Assembly: GCA_913061275.1 (NCBI GenBank)
Contig: CAJXSR010000002.1
Location: 1 to 64,000 of the forward strand
Length of the DNA stretch: 64,000 nucleotides
DNA from: an uncultured Paracoccaceae bacterium
GTDB taxonomy: Bacteria > Pseudomonadota > Alphaproteobacteria > Rhodobacterales > Rhodobacteraceae
Reading direction: 5' to 3'
The position numbers were made by a program, and so were the translations under genes. Below are positions 58,315 to 64,000 of the stretch, piece after piece. The notes under the pieces were generated by a model. The model saw only the letters and a program-made list of their open reading frames with translations, did no database searches and was not told where the DNA came from. How positions within the stretch are numbered: the first letter of the stretch is position 1; the number at the start of each line of letters is the position of its first letter.

Positions 58315-58806
58315 CTATTCAGATGGTTCTAAGTTTTTTAGGTATTTAGTTAGCAGTCTGTTCAAAGCCACGTTTTCTTCGGTGGACAGGCTGCTGGTTA
58401 ACTGTGCTTGTGTTTCCACATGCGCGGTAACAGCTTTATCAATTATATGAAAACCCTTGTCAGTCAGTGATATGATTACACTGCGTCCGTCATCAGGGTT
58501 ATGTATCCGTTCCACAAGTCCAGCTTTGCATAGCTGATCAATGCGGTTGGTCATTGTGCCGGATGTCACCATCATCGTCGCCAGCAAATCGCCCGGTGAC
58601 AAGCGGTAGGGTGGGCCAGAACGGCGCAAGGTAGCCAGCACATCAAAACTTGCAAGATTTAGCCCATGCGCGGCAAAGGTCTTGTCCATTTCTCGTGTTA
58701 GGTGCTGATTTATACGTTTCAGGCGGCCAATAAGCCCCATAGGGGTCACTTCAAGGTCGGGACGCACGGTGCGCCACTGCGCCAGAATTTCGTCTACTTT
58801 ATCCAT
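58315..58806 (-). CDS. MarR family transcriptional regulator
   Basis: 163 residues. Winged helix (about 45-120): LNLASFDVLATLRRSG, LSPGDLLATMMVTSGTMTNR, LVERIHNPDDGRSVIISLTD with the wing. Divergent from an EamA transporter; two palindromic operators lie in the 82-base spacer, so autoregulation and control of the transporter-oxidoreductase pair are likely. Confidence 0.95.
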   Translation of the reverse strand: MDKVDEILAQWRTVRPDLEVTPMGLIGRLKRINQHLTREMDKTFAAHGLNLASFDVLATLRRSGPPYRLSPGDLLATMMVTSGTMTNRIDQLCKAGLVERIHNPDDGRSVIISLTDKGFHIIDKAVTAHVETQAQLTSSLSTEENVALNRLLTKYLKNLEPSE

Positions 58807-58827
58807 GCATGTTTATCGCAAGGATTT

Positions 58828-58870
58828 ATCTTGACGTCAAGAGATAAGTAAGTATCTTGACGTCAAGATA
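58828..58870. promoter_or_regulatory. Twin palindromic MarR operators
   Basis: TATCTTGACGTCAAGATA (58853-58870) is a perfect 18-base palindrome. A second copy, ATCTTGACGTCAAGAG (58828-58843), has one mismatch. Centres are 26 bases apart. They fill the spacer between the divergent MarR and EamA genes. Confidence 0.85.
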
Positions 58871-58888
58871 AATGATTCGAGATATGAT

Positions 58889-59767
58889 ATGACCCGCAAT
58901 ACCGACTTGTTTCTGACAGCACTTGCCCCTGCGATCTGGGGCAGCACCTATCTGGTGACAACCGAATTACTGCCCGATGGTTACCCTTTGACCGTAGCGA
59001 TGTTGCGCGCCTTGCCGGCCGGATTACTGTTGTTAATGATGGTGCGCCAACTGCCGTCAGGCGCTTGGTGGATCAAGGTATTTATTTTAGGGGCGCTGAA
59101 CTTTTCGATTTTCTGGTGGCTTTTATTTGTTGCCGCTTATCGTTTGCCAGGTGGCGTCGCCGCCACAGTAGGTGCGATCCAACCGCTGATAGTGATTTTC
59201 CTTGCTGCATTATTGTTACATTCACCGATACGAATGTTAGCGATTGTGGCTGCCATATTGGGTATTGGCGGTGTGGCACTATTGATCCTGACACCGCAGG
59301 CCAGCCTTGACCCTATTGGTCTTGGCGCAGGCTTAGCGGGCGCGATATCAATGGCTTGTGGCACGGTTCTTAGCCGTCGCTGGCAACCACCTGTTTCACC
59401 GCTAACCTTTACGGCTTGGCAGTTGACCGCAGGCGGATTGCTATTATTTCCTATGGCCTTTTGGTTTGAGCCTGCCTTGCCTGATCTTAACACAAACAAC
59501 CTGTTGGGGTTTCTATACCTCGGCCTGATCGGGTCTGCATTCACCTACCTGCTTTGGTTTAGGGGGATAGCCCGGATCTCACCTTCTGTGGCCGCACCAC
59601 TTGGTTTTCTTAGCCCAATGACCGCAGTTGTTTTGGGATGGTGGGTTCTGGATCAATCGCTTAACGCCGTACAATTTGCTGGGGCAGTGATTGTCCTTGG
59701 CAGTGTTTGGCTTGGTCAACACGCTGGGCGAAAAGCACAAAAAATCAACACTAAAAGGAGAAGATAA
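58889..59767 (+). CDS. DMT superfamily (EamA) transporter
   Basis: 292 residues, ten helices in two repeats (AIWGSTYLVTTELLPDGYPL at the start; TAWQLTAGGLLLFPMAFWFE in the second). Probably an exporter of metabolites or drugs; control by a MarR protein fits a detoxification role. The next gene begins directly after its stop. Confidence 0.92.
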   Translation: MTRNTDLFLTALAPAIWGSTYLVTTELLPDGYPLTVAMLRALPAGLLLLMMVRQLPSGAWWIKVFILGALNFSIFWWLLFVAAYRLPGGVAATVGAIQPLIVIFLAALLLHSPIRMLAIVAAILGIGGVALLILTPQASLDPIGLGAGLAGAISMACGTVLSRRWQPPVSPLTFTAWQLTAGGLLLFPMAFWFEPALPDLNTNNLLGFLYLGLIGSAFTYLLWFRGIARISPSVAAPLGFLSPMTAVVLGWWVLDQSLNAVQFAGAVIVLGSVWLGQHAGRKAQKINTKRRR

Positions 59768-60409
59768 ATGAAAATTACAATATTTGGTGCAGCTGGTGAT
59801 GTCGGTAGTCGCGCGGTGGCAGAAGCATTATCACGTGGACATGAGGTATCCGCTGTGGTGCGTAATGCGGCACAATTTGATCGGTTGCCTAATGCGGCCA
59901 TAGCTTGCGTGGGCAATGTGGGTGACACCAATGACGTCGCGCGGCTGGCCAAAGGGCAAGATCTTGTTATCAGTGCTATAAGACCACCGACTGGGCATGA
60001 AGATCAGCTTCCTATTCTGACACAAACGATACTTGACGGGGCAACATATTCAGGCGCCCGCGTGTTAATTGTTGGTGGTGCGGCCAGTCTGAAGATGCCT
60101 GGGCAAGATAATATAACCGTGATGACTGCGCCAGGTTTTTTACCCGATGCAGTTTTACCAATCGCGCGGGCTTGTGTGGCGCAATATTCGTTAATCTGCA
60201 ACAATACTCAGGCAAACTGGAGCTACCTTTGCCCGCCTGCAATGCTGACACCGGGCACCCGCACTGGGGCCTATAGGATTGGGGCGGATGAGCTTTTGGT
60301 CGATAAAGAAGGCAACTCTGCTATTTCGATGGAGGATTTCGCGGTTGTGCTGCTCGATGAGGCCGAGCGACCGAAACATCACCAGATCAGGTTTACTGCC
60401 GCTTATTAA
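59768..60409 (+). CDS. NAD(P)-dependent oxidoreductase (NAD(P)H-binding, atypical SDR)
   Basis: 213 residues. Rossmann fold GAAGDVGSRAVAEALSRGHE (about 7-26) with no Tyr-x3-Lys active site, as in NmrA/BVR-B-like proteins. ALLIVGGAASLKMPG is typical of this group. Starts immediately after the transporter stop, so it belongs to the MarR-controlled unit. Possibly a flavin or quinone reductase; unproven. Confidence 0.88.
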   Translation: MKITIFGAAGDVGSRAVAEALSRGHEVSAVVRNAAQFDRLPNAAIACVGNVGDTNDVARLAKGQDLVISAIRPPTGHEDQLPILTQTILDGATYSGARVLIVGGAASLKMPGQDNITVMTAPGFLPDAVLPIARACVAQYSLICNNTQANWSYLCPPAMLTPGTRTGAYRIGADELLVDKEGNSAISMEDFAVVLLDEAERPKHHQIRFTAAY

Positions 60410-60448
60410 ATCCATAAGGTCATGCCGAACAGCGCATCTTGATAGGAT

Positions 60449-61291
60449 ATGCAAGTGAAGACAAACCCACCCCTACGGCTTCTTGCCTGCCAGATTGAAA
60501 TTCCGGCGATGACCACCACGGATGAACGGGATGCACATCTTGCGGTATCTGCCACTAAGGTAAGGGCTGCATTGCGTGATAAACCTGCCGATCTGGTGGT
60601 TCTGCCCGAACTTTCTAGCATCGACTATTCCCGTGCAGCTTTTGAAAATCTGCACGATCTGGCCGAACCGCTTGATGGCGCATCATTTGAATGTTGGCGG
60701 CAGATCGCGCAAGAGTTCAACTGCCATGTCGCCTATAGCTTTGCGCGCGTTGTTGATACAGGCACCTACATCTGTCTGGCGGTTGTAAACCTCGCAGGCG
60801 ATCTTGTCGGGCATTATGATAAATTGCATCTGGCGCAATACGGGGCGTCGATGGAGAAAGAGTATTTCAGCCGTGGCGACCATCTGTTTACCTTTGAAAT
60901 CAAAGGCCTGACCTTTGCCCCGATCATTTGCTATGATCTGCGTATACCCGAACTAACCCGTAGTCTTGTGCTAGATCACGGGGCAGATGTGATCTTGCAT
61001 TGCGGTGCCTATTTTCGCGATACATCCTTTGCCACATGGCACGATTTTGCCACCACAAGGGCGCTGGAAAATCAGGTGTTTTTCCTTAGCCTCAATCGTG
61101 CAGGGGCGGACTATGGTAACTCTAAATTCTGTTATCCGTGGATGGATGAAAACCAGCTACCAGTTTCATTCCCCCAACATGATGAACAGTTTTTAAACCT
61201 AGAAATCGATCCCGCCAAGATTACAAACGCCCGCGAAACATACTCGTTTTTGAAAGATAGATTGCCAGATTACACTAAACTTAAGAGCTAG
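60449..61291 (+). CDS. Carbon-nitrogen hydrolase (nitrilase superfamily)
   Basis: 280 residues. Catalytic triad Glu54 in LPELSS, Lys125 in HYDKLHL and Cys161 in PIICYDLRIPE. Cleaves C-N bonds of amides or nitriles; the substrate is not evident. Starts 39 bases after the oxidoreductase. It overlaps the convergent phosphoesterase by 11 bases. Confidence 0.93.
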   Translation: MQVKTNPPLRLLACQIEIPAMTTTDERDAHLAVSATKVRAALRDKPADLVVLPELSSIDYSRAAFENLHDLAEPLDGASFECWRQIAQEFNCHVAYSFARVVDTGTYICLAVVNLAGDLVGHYDKLHLAQYGASMEKEYFSRGDHLFTFEIKGLTFAPIICYDLRIPELTRSLVLDHGADVILHCGAYFRDTSFATWHDFATTRALENQVFFLSLNRAGADYGNSKFCYPWMDENQLPVSFPQHDEQFLNLEIDPAKITNARETYSFLKDRLPDYTKLKS

Positions 61292-62048
61292 CCACATCCT
61301 CGGCTTTGATAATCGCTACCCGCGCGCCGTCCGCATCCAGTTCAACCACACCCGTATCATCCACAAACACCACCGATATAGCCCCGCCATAAGCGGCACC
61401 GGTATCGATGTTAATGCGGTTGCCGTAGTCAGTCACTTGATCCACAATCGTATGCCCGTGGATAACCAGCTTGCCAAAGCTTTCCGTGTGCTCAAAGAAC
61501 GGGCCGCGTATCCAAACCAGATCATCTTCGGTCTGGTCAGCCATAGCCACATTGGGGCGAATACCTGCATGCACAAAGATGTACTTTTCGGTTTCCACAT
61601 AAGTTGGCAAGTTGCGGATAAATTCCAGATGTGTGGGCGGAATGGCAGGCAATGCCAGTTTATGTATGTCGTGTTTGTCCATATCATCTGGATAGGTAAC
61701 CCCATATGACTCTAACGTTTCACGCCCGCCAATACGGTGATAAAGCCAGCTATAGCCAGGTTTAAGGTGGCTGTCTGGGCGATCAGGATCTTCCATAAAC
61801 CAGTGCATCATTCGGTCATGATTACCCTTTAGCACAACCCACGGCTTGCCAGCGGTAACCCCCGCCATCAGATGCTCAATCACACCTTTGCTGTCTTCAC
61901 GCCGATCCACCAGATCACCGATATGGATGACGGTGTAATCACTGACGCCATGCTTGGCAGCATCCGCAGTGATGCGATCTTGCACTTCAATCAATTTTAT
62001 AAGGTCGCCGTGGATGTCGCTGATAGCATAGATAGGTGTTTGGATCAT
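61281..62048 (-). CDS. Metallophosphoesterase (Ser/Thr phosphatase-like)
   Basis: 255 residues. Two-metal motifs: DIHGD (about 11-15), GDLVDR (about 44-49), GNHDR (about 75-79), and late histidines in FVHAG and IHGHT. Similar to bacterial PP2A-like and Ap4A-type phosphatases. Substrate unknown. The end overlaps the nitrilase gene by 11 bases. Confidence 0.92.
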   Translation of the reverse strand: MIQTPIYAISDIHGDLIKLIEVQDRITADAAKHGVSDYTVIHIGDLVDRREDSKGVIEHLMAGVTAGKPWVVLKGNHDRMMHWFMEDPDRPDSHLKPGYSWLYHRIGGRETLESYGVTYPDDMDKHDIHKLALPAIPPTHLEFIRNLPTYVETEKYIFVHAGIRPNVAMADQTEDDLVWIRGPFFEHTESFGKLVIHGHTIVDQVTDYGNRINIDTGAAYGGAISVVFVDDTGVVELDADGARVAIIKAEDVASS

Positions 62049-62177
62049 TTTTGGGCCGTAGTTTGCTTCGTATCTGATGGTTTTAGGCCATACTTTGCCA
62101 AACGAAAAGCCCCCGTGTTATATTTTGCTACAGTAAATTGAAACGATAGGATTATTGCATTAAAAAATATTGTGTAT

Positions 62178-62208
62178 GGGGCTAACACTCTCCCGAAATG
62201 TTAGCCCC
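62178..62208 (-). terminator. Terminator-like hairpin of the small RNA
   Basis: GGGGCTAACA (62178-62187) pairs with TGTTAGCCCC (62199-62208) in a ten-pair stem. On the minus strand, T-rich sequence follows nine bases later. The loop reads TTTCGGGAGAG on that strand, containing GGGAG complementary to the CCUCCC motifs upstream. Confidence 0.65.
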
Positions 62209-62290
62209 AAATGTCAACGGGATCTGGGAGGATTGACCGCTAACGTGCGATGTTGGACTGTCTCTGGGAGGATCGAGCAACAACATCAGC
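62178..62290 (-). ncRNA. Probable CcsR/cuckoo-type anti-Shine-Dalgarno small RNA
   Basis: On the minus strand after the DUF1127 gene: hairpin A, arms GATGTTG and CAACATC (62249-62287), loop with AUCCUCCCAGA (CCUCCC at 62266-62271); hairpin B, arms GTCAA and TTGAC (62213-62237), loop with AUCCUCCCAGA (CCUCCC at 62226-62231); and a ten-pair terminator-like hairpin (62178-62208). CCUCCC can bind ribosome sites. In Rhodobacter the CcsR RNAs with such loops follow a DUF1127 gene, so this is likely a homologue; its exact ends are not known. Confidence 0.72.
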
Positions 62291-62357
62291 AATAGTTTCG
62301 ACAGGCAAGCTGGCGTTTTATTTTATGGACATAAAATTTGATTTATGTTTTCGGGCA

Positions 62358-62624
62358 TTACAACCCATCATATTCATATTTAATAAGTGATTCAGCGTGG
62401 CGTTTGATGTCTTTTCTGGAAAGGCCAACCTTATTTAATTGATAGTCAGACATTGAATTCAAAGCCGAAGATAATCGGTTAATTTTGAATTGCATAAATG
62501 ATTTTGATGAGCTTGATTTTACTACGTTTCCAAGTTTTGTTATCAAAGTAAGGGCGCTATTTAATATTTGTTGTGCGTGTGATGATAAATCTAACGGGGT
62601 GTAATCAAAGCTGCTTATTTCCAT
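62358..62624 (-). CDS. DUF1127 domain small protein
   Basis: 88 residues. The C-terminal pattern LNSMSDYQLNKVGLSRKDIK is the DUF1127 signature (LSD.QL..IGL.R.DI), an RNA-binding-like motif in other members. Helical N-terminal part. AGGA lies nine bases before the ATG. It precedes hairpins with anti-Shine-Dalgarno loops on the same strand, the arrangement of CcaF1 and CcsR in Rhodobacter. Confidence 0.82.
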   Translation of the reverse strand: MEISSFDYTPLDLSSHAQQILNSALTLITKLGNVVKSSSSKSFMQFKINRLSSALNSMSDYQLNKVGLSRKDIKRHAESLIKYEYDGL

Positions 62625-62837
62625 TTAATCAATCCTTTGATTATCTCTCTGATACGAGCTTTTACTAAAAAGACACATAGGACAATGGTGTTTACCTATT
62701 ACAATGGATATCATTCAAAACAAATGATAAAATGCCACTTATTTATACTATTTGCTATAAATATGAGCAAAAAATCTATACCAACGTTACCGCAGATCGT
62801 CATATAAAATTGTCAAATTTTACTTGAATGCCTGCAA

Positions 62838-63566
62838 TTAAACACTTTCATTAGCGTTCATAATGACAGGCATCTGAAACTTCCACTTGTTCCAAAGCTT
62901 TGGCTTCTCAATTAGCTCTATCATGAAATGGGCAACATTAGATCGCGTTGTCGGGCGACCAGTAAAAATACCCGTAGAGGGGGACGCACTGATTTCATAG
63001 GGCGATACTTCGGCATTGATTAGCGTGTCTGGACGGACAGCGCACCATTCAATGTGCTTGTTCTTTATTCCCACAACCTGATGTAGATGTTCAGCGGCAG
63101 TTTCGTTGTCTCGGTGCGGTGGTATCGTGTAACGCAAGATTGTAAGCAGCAACCTTTCAAACCAGCGTCTTTGCGCGTCAATATTGGGGTTTGGTACTCC
63201 AACCGTGTTCATAAGGATGAATTTTGTAGGTTTGGAAGCGTTATTTTTCCTAATTGCCATGCACAAGCGTCGCACCGCATCAGTGCATAAATTTCTAGGA
63301 TTTCCAAACATGCCGTTGAAATCCAAGTTATGACCCAAGCAAGATACAACTGCATCACAACCTTCCACATGTGTTGCCATTTCCGCGTCACTTAAATCTA
63401 GAATAGCCGCTTCAATGATCTTTGCATTTGGATTTTCCAATATTTCTGCAGAGAGTTTATGAGGGGATCGGACAATAATGCGAACCTTGTGATTTTTACG
63501 CAGCAACTGTTCTACCAACGGTTGCCCCGTATTGCCCGTGGCCCCAAGTACTAATGTGGTTGTCAA
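62838..63566 (-). CDS. NmrA-like NAD(P)-binding oxidoreductase
   Basis: 242 residues. Rossmann start VLGATGNTGQPLVEQLLRKN (about 6-25), then GCDAVVSCLGHN and a long helical region; no Tyr-x3-Lys active site is apparent, as in NmrA/DUF2867-type proteins. AAGGA precedes the ATG. Function unknown; upstream of DUF1127 on the same strand with a 213-base gap. Confidence 0.88.
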   Translation of the reverse strand: MTTTLVLGATGNTGQPLVEQLLRKNHKVRIIVRSPHKLSAEILENPNAKIIEAAILDLSDAEMATHVEGCDAVVSCLGHNLDFNGMFGNPRNLCTDAVRRLCMAIRKNNASKPTKFILMNTVGVPNPNIDAQRRWFERLLLTILRYTIPPHRDNETAAEHLHQVVGIKNKHIEWCAVRPDTLINAEVSPYEISASPSTGIFTGRPTTRSNVAHFMIELIEKPKLWNKWKFQMPVIMNANESV

Positions 63567-63908
63567 TGCGTGCTTCCTTATATCGTTGATTGCTGGCGCA
63601 TAAGTTTAGCGCTTGAAAATTTGTTGAGATAATAATGTGTTCTGATGCTGCTGCGATACTTTCGGCAGCTGCTTTTCTCAAGCATCAAGTTTGCATATGT
63701 GTCATGTGAAATATGCATGCTTCTAGTCACAAGCAGGCACAGAATACCAAAGTACGAACAGAATAGTCCAAAACAAAACTGGCCACCACATGTATGATAG
63801 CCAGTTAGAATTTTTTAAACTTCAAAACACCCTAGTATTTTTTTGTGTAATCAAGCTATTACAATAAGTTAACTAGGTGTCCCAACTGGGACATTGGGTT
63901 TATCCCCC
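63567..63908. other. Intergenic stretch
   Basis: 342 bases without a supported gene. AACTGGC and GCCAGTT form a hairpin around 63777-63806 followed by TTTTTT, and TGTCCC with GGGACA forms another at 63878-63893. Either could be a terminator, but no gene ends upstream of the first on the plus strand. Confidence 0.45.
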
Positions 63909-64000
63909 CTAATCTTTACGATAAAACGGCTTTTCTTTGCGGTCATCAAACGTCCGTGGTTTACGATCACGGTCACCACCACGGTCGCCGCCGCCTTTAA
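63909..64000 (-). CDS. C-terminal end of an RGG-rich RNA-binding protein (partial)
   Basis: The last 29 codons on the minus strand, ending TAG at 63909-63911, read K-GGGDRGGDRDRKPRTFDDRK-EKPFYRKD. Such Arg/Gly/Asp tails occur in DEAD-box helicases and in pseudouridine synthases of the RluB type in Rhodobacteraceae. The domain itself lies outside the window, so the family cannot be fixed. Confidence 0.6.
   Translation of the reverse strand, partial: KGGGDRGGDRDRKPRTFDDRKEKPFYRKD

Noticed and set aside
58315-61291. MarR-exporter-oxidoreductase-nitrilase cluster as a biosynthetic gene cluster
   Set aside because: No synthase or scaffold enzyme is present; it reads more like a small detoxification unit.
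63777-63806. Plus-strand terminator after an unseen gene
   Set aside because: The hairpin with T run is real, but no plus-strand gene ends upstream within 2 kb, so its role is unclear.

Overview
The window looks like a chromosomal segment of a marine alphaproteobacterium of the family Rhodobacteraceae (roseobacter lineage) with a rather low GC content for that group (judged by eye, not counted). Evidence: end of an F1 ATP synthase operon followed by an H-type lectin gene, a fused ATP sulfurylase/APS kinase, DUF1127, DUF1150, DUF2161, YcgN and YdcH proteins, Hint-domain secreted proteins, a lgt-midA-pgeF operon divergent from ubiK, and a CIRCE-controlled groESL. No tRNA, rRNA, insertion sequence, phage gene or CRISPR array was seen. 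It reads as ordinary chromosome with scattered accessory genes.

Layout. 1-2.5 kb: atpG (end), atpD, atpC and a lectin. 2.8-9.8 kb: prs with a small overlapping ORF, a DsbA-fold isomerase, threonine aldolase, YcgN, DUF2161 protein, ribF, HAD phosphatase, alpha/beta hydrolase. 9.8-13.9 kb: NIPSNAP/ABM genes divergent from an ArsR regulator, then CIRCE-groES-groEL. 14-19.9 kb: an AT-rich PD-(D/E)XK nuclease gene, a structured leader and CoA-binding protein-metY-EamA genes, a secreted lipase and an Old Yellow Enzyme. 20-26 kb: two LysR loci, GNAT, MOSC, VOC and DUF6326 genes. 26.3-30.5 kb: a 59-residue Myb/SANT-like protein, purEK, YdcH, a sigma-32-type hsp20-DUF1150 unit and a Hint protein. 30.6-37.6 kb: sat-cysC, trxB, Lrp, a 43-residue protein, pgeF-midA-lgt, ubiK. 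37.6-42.5 kb: CueR and a DUF4396 membrane protein, ybjN, proC, csaA, a propeller protein and a KAS III enzyme. 42.8-50.4 kb: carB, Lrp/LysE pair, a frameshifted Hint gene, aspS. 50.4-58 kb: membrane and secreted proteins, a trypsin-like protease, GST, and a membrane-anchored AraC regulator followed by a secreted peptide coupled to a sterol-desaturase-like enzyme and a 400-residue secreted protein. 58-64 kb: FNR-box YdcH, MarR with twin operators, transporter and oxidoreductase, nitrilase, phosphoesterase, a DUF1127 gene followed by a probable anti-Shine-Dalgarno small RNA, an NmrA-like oxidoreductase and the end of an RGG-tailed protein.

The most interesting readings are: (a) the DUF1127 gene followed on the minus strand by two hairpins with CCUCCC loops and a terminator, resembling the CcsR/cuckoo small RNAs; (b) a CueR-type promoter with a 19-base spacer in front of a DUF4396 membrane protein; (c) mutually exclusive hairpins ending at the start codon of the CoA-binding protein-metY unit; (d) clear dyad operators for the ArsR and MarR regulators; and (e) four genes or candidates below 60 residues (34046-34177, 26341-26520, 55551-55730, 56551-56655).
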